A DNA stretch of 64,000 nt from assembly GCA_013399875.1 (NCBI GenBank), contig VXAZ01001058.1:982692-1046691 (forward strand). The letters are read 5' to 3'. The position numbers and the translations under genes are program-made. Below are positions 29,801 to 44,800 of the stretch, in pieces. Each line of letters begins with the position of its first letter. Position 1 is the stretch's first letter. The stretch is from Gymnorhina tibicen. Lineage: Eukaryota; Chordata; Aves; Passeriformes; Artamidae. The notes under the pieces are model-generated. The model had not been told where the DNA came from and searched no databases. It was given only the letters and a program-made list of their open reading frames with translations.

Positions 29801-32800
29801 ATTTTTTATAGTTTGGACAAAACTGAAGAGACAAATACCCTGGCTGATAATGTACAGGAGGGGGTTGCCGGGACTTTGCAACATATTTAATAACTTAAAA
29901 TATCCAAGAAAAGCACTGTTAAAATCACCACTGCAGGTGTATTAGTCTGAGCATAGCAATTCTACAGTCCTGGCATAAACATCTGCTTTGCAGCAGTTAG
30001 TGCTAAAAATAGTAACAACCCTTAATGGTATAACCTGTTCTACACTTCGTATCAGAAACTACCAGGTTATCTGGGGGTAATTCAGACAGATTAATGAAGT
30101 GAACACAAACCAGAATAAATGAGAAATATAAAAACTACAGACTGGACTTCTGCATTTATCTAAGTGAATAAAGTTCACGTCTGGTTTTGAAAGCTACAGA
30201 GCTGATGATTGATTGAAGTCCAGCACCAAGTTTATATTTCATTTTCTGTAATTTCCAAACTCTAAAGGGAAAGACATTTGTTCTGTCTCAGACTTGGAGG
30301 GCAGTAACTGCTACACAAGAAAATCTTCAGGTCCCCAAACGCACAGGTACCAGTGAATTATAGCTACTGAAAGACAGAACAGATGGCCACGTACTTCAGA
30401 TGCAGGGCTGCCTTTATACCACTGGTCTTAAACAAATGGATTAGGCTGTAAATAATTACTGCACGAAGTGGCTTCGAATTTAATTTAGATACTTACTCTA
30501 TTTTTAAGGAGTAAGAAGAATCATTTGCATTGTTGAAAATATGTATAATTTACTGACCTAGGTTCCAGGAATAATAGCATAAAACAACATTTTAGTCCAT
30601 TGGCCATCTGTTTTGTTACATTATTTTGACTGCAAATGTGTTTCACTGCTCTTGCAGAAGGATGCAGGGTGTAAATTGAAGCTGTGGGAACGTTACCCAA
30701 TAAGCATCTCCAGCCAGCAATGCAGGGCTGATAGAACAAATACAGGGTTTATTTACTACTTTGTCTTCTGGATCGTCCCTCATTTTCTTCCTTCCAGCCT
30801 ATGCATCTTTTTGTTGGCTCTTTTTTACTGCTTTACAACATCCCTTCATCTTTATTTCTTTATCATTTGCTATGGCTTTTATCCCAAACTGCTAGCCCTG
30901 TGCTTCACACATTGGCCAAGATTGGATTTTGCCTTCTAGCACAGCAGAGTCTGTCCAGCTTCCTTTTCTACAATGTTTTGGGGTTTTTTTTTAGTTGGCT
31001 TCCTTTTGGTAAAAGCTTAACAATGTAATGACTTTTACAACAGTTGGGATATTCCTGAGAGCACAGAAAAAGTGCTCCAATGAAATGGTGGTGGACTCAA
31101 AACCTTTTTCTTAGCAGGAACGTAGGGAACACATAAACCTCTCCAGCAGTGGTGCCTCTTCCACCATCACGTGCCCAGGAACGTGCAGAACTCCTGAGCT
31201 CTCAGAGGAGGAGATGCATTTTTAATGTTTGCCATAATGTTTGTTTTCTCTTCTTCAAACGCCAAACAGGAACAGATCAGTTACGGTCAGATCTGGGAGA
31301 TACCAGACCCAGCTGACAAAGGAATTAGTGATGGCTCCTAGCTCTTTCATACCTTGAGGCAGGTTGCACTAGATGTGATTATCTATTTATCTCATTTATC
31401 TATTATAGATTTATCTCGCTCTGAAATACTGGTTACAGATTCATGACCTTGTTAAATGTTGAGCTTCGAGGACAGTGAGAGTTGCATTTCCAACAGAAGC
31501 TGTTATCCCCAGCCTCGGAGCAGGAGGTTTCATGCCCAGTCCTGTGCGTTGTTATTTAACCAGCTCTCAGCAGATGGCCCTTCCTGCTGCTGGCCACCCC
31601 GGGAAAGAACTTCACTGCACTGGACTGGCACTTCCTGAGGGAGGGATGTTCACAGCAGGGTATTCTACTAGCACGTCCTCAAAGCCCACTGTACAGGTGA
31701 CCAGCACACGGACACACAAATCCCAAACCCTCTGGACAGGAATCTGCACCGATTGTCCCGTCAGTCCCGAGCCTGCACAATGATTTGTACCAGAGCAGGC
31801 AGGCAGGCACTGCTGTTGCAGATGCTGTGGCTCTTTAGAGCCTTTCTGGTTTGCTTTGCTCCTGTCTCTCACTCCCTGGCACTCTGGGGAAATAAATCAG
31901 GTTGACTTTTGGTCAACTGTTCCATGAGTAGCCCTGAGGGGAACATGGAACTGGTGAGGAGGAGGTGACAGGAACTGAACTTCCACTTCCCTGAGTCAGT
32001 GCTCTGTACACCCCATCCCAGCCACACAAACCCTGCCTGGCCAAGCCTGGAAATGTCACAGTCAGGAACTGCTGGAGCAGCTGCCTCCACCTCTGAGCAC
32101 TGGCATTTTGGGATGGAAATACACGTTTGCTGTCTCCCCATCATCTGCTCTTCCTAATTCCTCTAATGCTCACTTAGTTCTTACTCATGAGGACTTTCAG
32201 ATGCGTGGAAATGCAGCTCATTGGAAACAGAAATGGGAGGTTCATTAATACAAATGATGTAATAGTTTCTGTGATCTTCTGAGATCATCATGAGCCAGCA
32301 TTCAGTACCCACCAAAATAAATGGAATAGTGAAAGGCATTTGCCCAAAGAACTTCCACTTTTAAGTACACTTATTTTTTTTTCTGAGAAAGCATTTGATA
32401 CTAAGCAGTGCCCAACTCTGACAGGTATGAAATAAAACTGGTTATTAATTTTCAATACTGATGGCAAAAGAATTAACTGAGCGTGTCATTCATTCATTAA
32501 TCGTTTCAGAATTAAATAACCAAATACAGCTCTTAGATTGCTTTTTGAAAGGATGTAAAAATAAATGGAAGTCCCTTCTAGCAACATTATAAGGAAGTGG
32601 GTGTTGAATCAAGCCTAGTGACAACCCCAGTAAATCAGAAGGATTTCTCCATCTCAGGTCTGTATTGTTAATTTAGCAGGATTGATAAAATTACATTCTG
32701 TCCTTTAAAAATAAATAGACAAAGCATAGAAAACTGCCAGTTCAAGGCTACTGTTAGTTAATTGCTAACGCTTGCAAAAACATTTTAGTTTTGTCTTCAC

Positions 32801-35800
32801 TAGCTTTGAAATAGGGACATCAAATGTTGACACACATTTCCAGTGGTAAAAGGTGACTTCAGATTCACTGTAACCTCGCCGAATAACCTCAGCACAGAGA
32901 CGGAATTACCTCCAGGATGGCAGCAGACATCCCCTCCGAGATGGAGCTGTTCACCACGGCAAAGCTCCTCCTCACAGCAGCGTGCAGCTCCTCCTGGGGC
33001 AGCTCGGGCAGCAGATGCACCCCAGGGGCCCTGGAAACCAATGCACACCAAGAGGAGACCTCCTAAGCCAGCATGAAAGAAAGAGTGAAAAGAGCCAAAG
33101 GAACGGATGGAATTCTGCCCTGAGAGGGGCTGGGGCCCTGGCACAGGCTGCCCACAGGCACTGCGGGTGTTCCATCCCTGGCAGCCTCCAAGGCCAGCCT
33201 GGATGGGGCTCGGAGCTGTCCCTGCCCAGGACAGGGAGGCTGGAACTGGATGATCCTTCAGCCAACCCAAACCATTCCATGATTCTATGAGTAATAAATC
33301 TAAATCAGAGTAAATCCGATGTGCTGCAACACAAAACATGAACACACTGGTTATTCTAAAACCTACAGTATTTGGAATACCTAGTCTGAGACTGTTCCAC
33401 GCCAAATAACCCTAACAGACTGTCAGAGCTGTGCACGGACATTCATTTGCATATACATGATTTAAAAAGTGGCAGCCAGCTGCTTTCATTTAGCAGATAG
33501 AAGGTTTAACATTATTCTTACCTTTTAACTTTCTCCTTAACTTCACTTGTGAAAAGTGGGTCAACCTAGAAAGGAGCACACACAGAGGTCAGGGGCTCTG
33601 ATCAGCACTGCAGCTTGGGTTTGAAACACCCAGAGAAGAAAAATAAAGTTTAGCACATTTTTAAACTAAAATATTTAAATGCTGAGCTTTAAAATCATAC
33701 CATAGATCTGTTGCTTGGTGGTTGTCTCAAAGGCCTGGTGGGACAGCTCCTGTCTGAGCAAGGGGCAGGCACTGATGTGCCAAGGGACACTGATGTCCCT
33801 TTATGCACGGAGTGAAAACGTGCCTGAGTGAGCTCGGGAAGACTCTGGATGTAAACTGAGACAGTGACACAGATGCTGTGCTCTGACAGAAACAGTTGTC
33901 TGAAAACTAATAAACACAAAATTCTGAGCCCTGGTAAAACATGAAGGCATGAAAGTGCTGTCTGAGCTGGGTGATTAACTCCAGTAGGTTTATTTACAAA
34001 GCTTAACTCTCTCTGCTGTTTTCATTTAACATGATTAAAAGAAATAAACACAACTTGAAAATCCTTAACTAGACATGAAGAACAGAACTCAGCTCTTTTT
34101 ATTAAGGCTGACTGGCTGCATTAGACTGATACACGATAGCTTGCAGCATTGTAAGACTGGGAATAACGTGACTTTTTAATGTATATTAATATTTTGGGTT
34201 TGGTTGTTGGGTTTTTGTTTCAGATTATGAGGCAGAGAACACTCACAAAGTGTTTTAGAAAACCCTTTTGGTAAAAAGTCAGGATTTATTTGATAACTAT
34301 GGTTGTATGCTTTGAACACAAAATTGATTGTTTTATGAAAACTGGGCTTCATAAATTTAAAGATTCAAGTGAATCACTCTTGCACTAAGGAATTAATTCC
34401 TACTGCATACAAAAAATAAAAGTCTTGCTTAACTGCTTAAAGAACTATTTTTGATATTTCATACAGAACTTCCCAATTGCTATTTCTATATAAATATATT
34501 TTCAGCTTTTTCCCCAAAGTCCTATTTTGATGCTGAGTTCCCCTCATGAGGAACTACCCTCTGTTTCCATTAAAATCAGTGGAGTCCATGCAAGTGATTT
34601 AATGAGCAGTGGGATAAGGTCTTGTGTTCCTGTCCCTTTGGAAGGATCAGAAAAACGCCAGCCTGTGACTCATAAAATTTGTGAGATGTTAATTCCCGTC
34701 CCCTCCACTTCAGTGCAAGCCAAGCAGTCGCCTCTGCCTCAGACAGAAGCAGCCTCTGAGCTGTATCCTTGCTGGCAAATATTCCCAGAACCCCGGCGTG
34801 AACACGGGAGCTCAGTTAAAATAGTGCTGCCAGGGTGGGCAGAGCAGGGCCTGGGAGGAGCGATGCCCCTGGGCTGCACTGAGCACCGGGGGGGCCCAGG
34901 TGCTTCACCCCAGGCTCAGCCCAGCAGGAGCTGGGAATGCCCTCGGGAGATGTGAGCGCTTCCAAAGCCACCTGACCCCGGCAGGGGGCTGAGAACTGAG
35001 CACAGGCACCCAGAAACACCCTGAAAACCACGTGCTTCCACCCAAAACATCTCCACGATCCAGGTCTGGCACAGGTAACGTTTGCTGGCACGTTTGGTGC
35101 TGTCACTTCCCAGCACAGCAGGCAAACGCTCTCGGGTTCCCCACCCTTTGCTGAAGCATCACCGCCCTGGGCACAGCCTCCGCAGGGCTGCACAGCTCAG
35201 TCACGCAGAGACCAGAGACCAGAGGAAAGCAGCTCGAGTGTTGAGCAGTTCCTATCAGAAGAGAAGAGATGACACGAGGAAAGGGGCGTGGGCACCCACC
35301 AAACAGGTCCAGATGTGCCATTAAGGAAGTTTTCCTCTGCTGACAGGAAAAGAAACATCCAAGACGTGTTTGACAGTGCAGGAAGCCACAGATCAAATGC
35401 TGCACAGAGATGAAGGGGCCTGTTAAGCACAGAGCCTACCATGATCAAAACCTAGCAAATCTTCTATAAACACCCAATATTAAAATGCTGCCATATAAAT
35501 ATTAACTCAGACTGAAATAACGGTCCAGGAACATCTTCTTTACAGTGCTGAGACTTTAGACTTTGTAGGGAGAAACGTTTTAGGTCTCAGTACATTTAAA
35601 ATTCTGTCAGAATATCACCAGAGTACTACAAGTGAAGAGCTTGAGGAATCTGCAAAGATACTCAGTATGTTGAGGGTGAATTTGCTCAGTTGCTGAGGTT
35701 TTGGCAGCACCACTGTGAAAGGAATCCCCTTTATTCCAGCACCAGGTGACCCCACATTCCAGTGTTTATCTGATGGAGCAATATTCTGTACTGCCAACAA

Positions 35801-38800
35801 GAATGGTTAAAAAAGACCAAAATGAGCTCTGAGAGGTTACCCAGCAGCTCAACACAAGTTTTGGGGCCTTAACTTTTTCTAAAGTTTCATAAGCTCCTAT
35901 TCTTGGAATGTGGAGCTGCTGAAAATTAGCTGCTGTTCCAAATTTCATTATAGAAATGAACAAAAGGAAAACTGGAAGTGGAGACAAATGCTGAAAATTT
36001 TACATAACACAGGCCTCAATCCTGCAACATTACCTCGATTGCACCACTGGAGACAATCATGCACAGAAAATGCAGGGAATAATATATAATCTTATGGCAG
36101 CAAATATATCATCTTATGGAAGTAAAGCAGAAAATAGAGTGTGGGCCTTTGTTCTTTCTCTTCTTAATTAATATAATCTTACAGTATGGGCTTTTAATAT
36201 TCACAATAAAAATTACATGCTTCATAGATGGTGGCACTGATTTTCTTAAGATTTTGTGGTTTGAGAAGCAACATGAATAAGAAAAGTACAGCTAAATACC
36301 AATAGAACTGAGATGTAATTTTTTCCTTTAGCAATATTTTAGTTCTGTTAGAGAAATATGCTCTAAAATGTTTTAAGGAGGTTCAGCCCTTGATCCAGCC
36401 TCTGCACTGCCACGGGGTTATTTCTGGTCTGTAAAGACATTAGCTTATGAAAAAGTGAAGCAAATTTAAAAAGACGACTAAAATGTTTAAAATCCTCACT
36501 GGAGGCAGCAAGTGCATCTTTTGATTCGAAAGCACAGCTTCATTACACCTGCTCTAGATTTGCCTTCCACACCAGTTCACTTCCAAATCATTTTGTGCAT
36601 TAGCGTGGAAAAAAACCCAGATAAAATAAAAACGTAAAAACAGCTTTTAACAATAAAATCCTACGTCCCAAAATTTGCAAAGAATAAAACTGAATGAGAA
36701 AATAGAAAAATTGTTCTTATTTGCCTGTTGAGAGCCTATTTGTTTTTTTTGTAAAGCAAACTGCCTGCAAGTTTTCAGGCTCATGTGGAGATGAATCAGA
36801 GATGAGACTGATACAGAGGGAACACATTACCCAGATGAAACAGGGAAGCTTTTAGTCCCCTTCAAGCATCAGGGAGAGTTTGCCTCACATGACACAGCTG
36901 CCTGCTCAGACCTTTTCCACTGCCTAAACCAAGGCTTCAGGCTGCCTTTTCAAGCCCTCTGCTGCAGGATCCACATGGAGAACACCAATTTCTTTCTCAA
37001 AAGCCCTGCAATGAGTTTTTTACTTCAGCATTCAGTTACACAGGCAGCACACAGAAGCAGAAGAATCAGGACAGAGATACCAACTTTAAGATTATTCTGA
37101 AATGGGGACACGTAAAAAACCTCCGTTTATCCCAGGCCTTAGTGCACGGAGATTCTAAATGCAAAAGGAGCTTCACTGGTTTTCTTTGTCAGCTCAAGCT
37201 CTGTCCTTGCTGCCAGGTGTCAGACAGAACCCGAACATCATTTTGCACCTGCTGACAACTGTTAATTGTGTATGAATCGAGACTCCCACAAATGGCATCA
37301 AAGTCCAGATGGAATGGAACAAAGACCCGGTGCTCCACGTGAACAAAAGACATAGGAACAGGGATAACGAGTATCTGAATCACCTTCACAGCACAAAAAA
37401 CCCTCATTAGCAATGCCTGTGGAAAAAATTCTCCTGGATGGCAACTGCTGCCTTTCAGAATATTTGGTAGGCTCATTTCTAAGTTAATCCTATTGAAATG
37501 GACATTTCTAATATTTTATTTGCAAAAGTACACATTTTTAGTAGTTTGTGACTGTCTAAAATCCCACGGGTGTAACAACAGTAGCCAAGAGTAGAATCCA
37601 AGTATTTTGATAGTTTTTTCTCTTCAGAATTTCTTTCTGTACTCGAATGGAGCAGTAAGGGAGCAGAGCTGGCCTGCCTCAGTGCATCTCCTCGTGGAAA
37701 CCCCCCCGAGCTGTTCCCCTCTGCAGTGCAGGTGCCCTTCTATTGACAGCACAGCTCTGAACTTTGGAGCTCTGGGCACTGGAATCACTTCCACAGTTTA
37801 GACCTGCTGGGAACAGCCTTTTACAGCTTCTAGGTTTGCACCTTCTTATCCCCTTAACAGAAATCCTCTGACCTAAGTTCAGTTTGGAATGGGTCTGTGG
37901 TTTCTCAGATGCAGGGAAATGGAAGTATTTAGAAATAAAAATTACAACAGAAACTTACTGCAGGTCCAATAATGCCCAGATGGACACTGGGGTCCTTTCT
38001 GTGCCAATCTGAAACAGGAGAGGAACGACTTTGTAATTAATCAAAATTACTAATTTTTTAAATCAATGTAAATAGCTCCATGATTAAAGAAGAATTAGAC
38101 AAATATTGTATTGCTGCTTAAAAGACTGAATGTGCACCAGATTCCGTGCTCAGCCCTCACATTACTCCTCAGAATTCAAATATTAGCATATCTGAAAGTT
38201 AGTACTTAGCCTTTCTGCTCCATGCAATCTCTTATGACTCAAGGGTTATTTAACTAAGCTCAGATATTAATTTTGAATCACTCCAGAGAACAATGCTCTG
38301 TATAATGCAGCGACGCTGGCCACTAAGCCACAACGACTTGAATATTTTCCTGTGTAAAGGAACGGGTGGAAGCAACTGCAGCCATTACAATGATCACTCA
38401 ATTATACACACAAGAGAAATCTGCTGCTCTGTGAATACCAGAATATAACAATGTAGTTCACTGCAAACTGCATTTGTTACTCAGCATCACAAGGTTTAAA
38501 GGGCTATAAAAGTAAGTTGAATAGTGCAGACTAAATTTCCAGCTCAGAATACAGACACAAACAAAACCTGACAAAATATTCCCTTTTGTGACTACGAGGA
38601 AACTTCAGCCTAGTCTGAGCACTGAGCCAGAACAATGGGTGGTAAAATTTGTTTGCAACTTCAATGGCATTAATTAGCACACATGCAAATCAATGTAACA
38701 GCCACGGGACAGCAAGATAAGAAAGTGATTTTGAAGTAGGTGATCTTTTCTTTTGTCTTCCATCAATATTGCATGTAACAGCAAAAGTTTTCTCAGCCAG

Positions 38801-41800
38801 GAAAACTATCAAATATTGCTTTGATTTTAATGCTGTGTTATTCCCAGCAGGATGGAAAAGACATGGCACAGAAATAATGTGATGAGCAGATCAATGGTTA
38901 CATAAGAATTTCTTTTTTCAAATGTAAATACATGAGGATGTTTCCTGCAATGAATAAAACAGCTCATGCCAAACTTATTAACAGAATGCATTGAGTGACA
39001 AAACAAGAATATTCAAATAGCCACTACTTACCTGAGAAAACTTCTACCAAATACAGAGGGTCTTTGACTCTTCGAAGCCCACATATCAAAAGAAACAGAT
39101 GTAAATTGTCTGTGTCTGTAGGAATGTCTGTAACAAATGATTGTAAAAAGAATTAATGCATATAGAAAAGCTGAACACTCCAAATTGTTCCATGAATGAG
39201 CACATACAATGGTAAAAGCAGGAAAAAGGTGGATTATGAAAAATTATCATTATTCCCTCTGTTTTCTGCCCTTGCATCAATCCTCAGATTGAGGACTTAC
39301 ATCATTTTATAGGGCACAGGAGTTTATTTCCAGAGGCAGTGAATGGGCAGGACTTGGAGGAAAATCTGGTGGTGTTCTTGGACAGCAGAACCCAGCTCTG
39401 AGTGCCCTGGCAGCTGAACAGCTCTGGGTGGTGCTCAGTGTTCTTACCCCTAAAAAGAATAACTTTGCATCCATATAATAACTCACCACCTATTTCCAAG
39501 AGAGGTGAGGTTTGGTTAACCAGTGTGGGTCTCAGAGCTCTTGATCTGAGACTTTTCGTAGTTCAAGATCAGGAAATGCCCCACAGTTCTCAATCCCTGT
39601 ATGCCAGCACTGCTACAGAATAGTTAACTAGAAATTAAATTATTGCAAAGTATTTCTTTTACACTTATTGCTACAACACAGACGAAAAATAACTTGGGGG
39701 GGAAAAACCTCAATGTGGGAAGTTTTAACATCGAAAATCTCTCGCAGATACACAGCACCAGCTCATAAAAGTAGTTGTGTAGGCTGTATTAGGAAAAGAA
39801 GATCTTAGGTAGGATTCTGCAGTTTCCATTGGGTCTGTGGAAGCACAATTAATTCAGAACACTGGACAGGGTCACCATGCAATGAACTTCGCTAAAATGT
39901 GTTTAGGATAAAACAACACGAGTCAAAAACTGCTGAATGAACACAACAACGTAATTTAATAAACACCAGAGGGCTTGAAACGTTCCTATTTGGTTTTCTG
40001 TACTGGACAGATCAGTTTGGTGGCCTTCAGTTCAGCCCCTTACAGAGCTCATGGGTGACCAGGCAGCTCTGCTTGGGGGACACCAGGGCCATCACAGGGC
40101 CCACAGCAAGGCTCTGTCTGCACGGGCACAAATCTGCTTTTAAAATTTCAATCCAGTTCAGGAGCATTTAAATTCTCCCTGTCACAGGGCTCATTACTGA
40201 GCCTGTTTCATTCAACTTAAAGCAACTTGAGTTGTCAGAAGTGGCTGCAGCAGACATGGCAAATAACATTTTACTGGTTATTGGACCAAGAAGTAATTTG
40301 TAGTTTATAATACACAAACATTTGGATTGGAAGAGCCGTTCTGGTGCAGTGGGCCATTAATACTGTTTGCCCTCAGACATGCAGCAGTGGTTTCAGTTTA
40401 TGACAAACTCACACAAAACAAACTACTACTAAAAAGCGTTACCAAAATTCAGACTGCCTTGTAGCTATCCATAAGGCACAAATACCCATTTTAAATTATG
40501 GGCTCCACTTACTGATGTTGAGCTCTGGCTATTTAGGAACAAAACTTGGAGTTAGTGCTGGAAGCTCAGTCACACAGGAGCGAGAAACCAGGTTTTCCTG
40601 TTCTCAAATGGAGACTGTAGAATTATTGCACTCTTGAAATAACTGCTCTTTTTTATGTCTTACCATCTTTTTGTTTCTATCTTACAGCTTGTAGTCTTTT
40701 AATTTTATTAGGTAAGGGTTTAAAGCCCTGATAGAGCAGTTCTGTGCAGTCCTGCCTGCCATTCTGCTCCCTGTATGAGCACTGAACCCGAAAGAGAAAG
40801 AGGAAACTGGCCCCACGGGCAGCCAGGCATCTCCATTCAGTTCCTGTGCCATTCAAAAGGCCCTTGTCCCACGAATCTCACCAGTTACACTCCAATTGTT
40901 TCACCTGTGAAATGACCTAAAATAATACTGATTAATGAAAACAGCTCGCTCAACTGACCTCTCATTTTGAAAAGACATTCACATCTCCCCCAGCTGACTC
41001 CCCCCTCGTGCCAATTTACAAAGCCCTGCTTGTCTGTCAGGATGTTTCGTGCACTGTGCTCTGAAATAGCAGCTGAGGGGACACGGGGCTACAGACTGGA
41101 TCCCACATGGCCTTTCTAAAACTTGTCATAAAGGGCTACTCCAAAAGGATTTGCCTCTGCCACTCTGTAATGAAGTGAGAATCTGCTGTAGTTTTATTTC
41201 ACCGTCTCCTGTAGATCTCAGCCATCACCTAATTCATCTTTACAGGCAGACTTTCCCCACTCAATCCACTTAGAGGCACATAAACCATTCCTCTAAAACT
41301 GCACTGCCACTGTTTACAGTGCTGGGAGTTTACTCCTTCTCTGCCTACTTGAGATCAAACTTCAGCAGCACTTGTGTGACTTGTTCACTTTCTGCCCATC
41401 CACTGCAGGGCTGAAATTTGCACATGGAGCTGCCTGCAGCAGTGATTTCCCACCTGTTGCCTTCCCACCTCGCTGGCAGCCCTGCTGGGAGAAACCCAGC
41501 CCACAAGCAGCCACGTGCCTGTGAAAGCAACCCTTCCATCACTGCCGCAGGCTCTGTCCTCTCTGAGCGCCGAGAAGAACACACGAAGAGAGAAGCGCAA
41601 GGGCTGCCTTGGCCAGCCACAGCCAGCAGCTGGGTGAAAACTGCCCTTTCAAAGAAGACATTTTTTCTGTTTCCTTCAGCTTAAACAAGACTTTCAGCAT
41701 GTGAATTTTTGCTATCATTCTGCCTTTTGCAGATGCAATAAGATACTACCACCTTGTGAGATTCTGAAATGGAAACACATCAATATAGCACAATCAAGTG

Positions 41801-44800
41801 ATTTTCTCTTTTAGTGCATTCCCCGTGCCACTGCCTTGTTTGAATGACAGGCAAACACCCAAATAACAAAAAATGCTCGAGTCTTTTTCTCCCCATTTCT
41901 GTTAGTGATACAAAAGCAAAGATTTCCAGCAGCACACTGTGCTTCATTATCTCTTCCCTCTTGTATCTTCCTGTTTGCTTCACAAAGAAACACAAAATGG
42001 AAAGATTTACACCTAAACCCTGGCAATTAAAAAAAAAATTAAAAAAGACTGCATGGTACATGTTTTCCAGCCATCCTTCAAGAATCACTCTACACTAAAT
42101 GCAAGTAAAGCCCTGCCACTGTAATTAACATCTCTGTCAGTGTCATAAATAATTGTTTCAAGCCGGTCAGAGATGCTGCTCTAAACAAGCGCTGTCAGGA
42201 TTTGTCTGTGGCTGTGGTCTGCTTCGTTCCTTTGGCTTTATCTGTAAAAAACAGCTGCACTCTGGCCACAGCAGGGCCCCAGCCTGCTCAGCAGGTCACC
42301 TGTCCAGCAAGACGTGGGAGGTCAAGGCAAGAACAGGGATGGAGAGGAGTGTGAAGCGTCACTCCTCTCCTCTGCTGTCCCAGGGTATCACCCAGGAGCA
42401 GGGGATGGTCACAAATGAGCTGCAGGGGAGCCATGGCCAAGCTCAGGGCTGACGTGCGAGTCCTGCTCAGTGAGGAGCAGAGCTGGTGCTGTGCTCTAAA
42501 CCACTGACATTTCAGAGAGGAACTGCACGGTCAGAAGGGCACCCAAGAGCTGTGCCAGTGGGTGTGCTGGCACCATTGGAACCTGGCACAGAATGTATTG
42601 GCTGGTGGGTGAAACGTGATTAATGCTCAGGACTCGTGCTCTCCTGCTGGCTGACTCTGAGTCATGGCATGGCCTGGAGAAAGTTGTCAAACCTTGGCTT
42701 GCCCATCCAGGCTTCCCCATCACCTGCACGTGGGTTTAGTAACTGCTGGACATGAAGCAGTGGCACTGGGTTTAACTTTCGCTAAACTGCTCTGAGGTCT
42801 TCAGATGCAAGGCAGAACGAGAGGATGGAGAACATCAGAAGTGGGAAACAGGAGAGCATTTCCAAAATGCAGCTGCTCGTCACACCAGCTGTTCTGCTGC
42901 TCGCGCAGAAACGCGGCACCACGGAATCGTTCGGGGAGGAAAAGCCCTCCAAGGTCCCCAAGGCCAGCCATAAACCCAGCGCTGCCAGGGCCACCACTCA
43001 CCCAGTCCCCAAGGGCCACACCCACACGTCTCCTAAATCCCCCCGGGGACGTCACACCCGCGCTGCCCTGGGCAGCTGAGCCAGTGCTTCACCCCCCTTT
43101 GGTGAAGAAGTTTTTCCTGATCTCCAACCAAATCCTCCCTGGCACAACTTGAGGCCCTCTCCTCGTGCCCTCCTGCTCGTTCCTGGGGAGAACAGGAGCA
43201 CTCCACGCTGACAGCTCACACTTGGGCCATTGCAAACACCTGCACTTCGATGCCACCCCAGCAAACCACGAACACGGACAGCAAACACAAAAGCCTAAAT
43301 AATTTCTGAAGCTTCAGTAAAGACATTGTTTTCCTAAGAAAGGCAGGAATAAGTGCAAGTGTTATCTAAAGAGATTTTGAAAGGATAGATTCATTGAACT
43401 CCATCCCTCTAGGTACTATCACAGAAAAAAAATGCAGCAGTCATAGATGCACAATAAAAATAAATGTATTACTGCAAATCTTTAATCTTACTGAAAGCTG
43501 CAGGCCTCGAAGTGAATGAGTAATACCAAGCATTAGCTTGCTGAGAGGTAAAGAAGAAGATTTAAAAATTAATTTTCCAACCCCTGATTTCAAGTTCACT
43601 GTTGTGTTCTACAGACCTCTAGAGAACAACACCAAGTCCACATTATTTGGGCCTATTCATCCATTTTTGGTTTTGTTCAGAAACAAAATCTCAGCCATGA
43701 TGAGATGGCGAGGGGAAATAACCTCATTTTCTTTTCTGGTCACTTTGAACCACAACAGGTCTTTTATTCCTCTTGAAAATATTTCATTTATCCATCTCCT
43801 GAGCACCTGAAAGTATTGACTGCTCTCCTGGAGAAGGAAATCCATGGTTTATTGCTGAGACTTCAGTCCCTAAGACTGATTTTATTTTCTCGAGCATGAA
43901 ACACAGATAAACTCGTCCAACTCTGGCACAAATCTTTGATACTCTAAATCTTTCAATTCATAGTTTTCTTAAGTTTATCTCCCTACACACTGAAGAAACC
44001 CCATCCCTTAGCTCTTGCAGTCTCTTGGCACCCTGAGTTTGGGTTTGTCTCTCTCCTGTGTCAGCAGCAGAACCCGGGGTGCTCGGAGCAGCCCAGTTCC
44101 CAGCCTGCTGGAGGTGCTGGTGTCCTGCTGCAGCACCACCTTCTCTGGCCTTCTCCTAGCTCGGAATGGGACTGAAGCCACCGGTGACACAGAATTTTGA
44201 CAGCTATGAGCCCAATTAGTCCTTATTTCAGTACTGTACTTTACCACCTGCAGATCTCAAACTCTTATTACTGTGCCATTTTACTCTACAAAGCAGTTTG
44301 TTTCTTAGAAGTGCAGGCAACAGCTTTATCCAAAGTGTTTGTACTGCTGTTCACACCCACCAGTGAATAATTGCTGGGGTGGCTGATATGTTTGTGAAGA
44401 CAGAGAAGTTAAATGAACCTGTAAACTTCCAGGGACAGGCTACTAATCCAGAAAAATCAGACTGCAAAATTCTCAATCAATTCTTCTTTTCCCCTGATTC
44501 TCATTATTTCTAACAGATCAGAAAACAAAAAAGCTCTGTGGTTTCAGATCAGTTTGAGAACTCAGTTTATTGCTGCTATCACATAATTTTTCCTATGGGC
44601 AGCTGTATAAGTGCACAAACTTTTAGTGTTTAGTTTTTCTTACGTGGATCTTTCTTTCCAGCATAGCTTTAGGAAAATCTAATGCCTCCATAAAACCCTG
44701 GCTGTGTCGTGACAGGTTATGTAAGCTTCTCAAGCTTGGAAAATAGCCGTGCTATGAAGCAGAAATTACAGGAGAGTAGAAAAATCAAATTACAAAAGCA

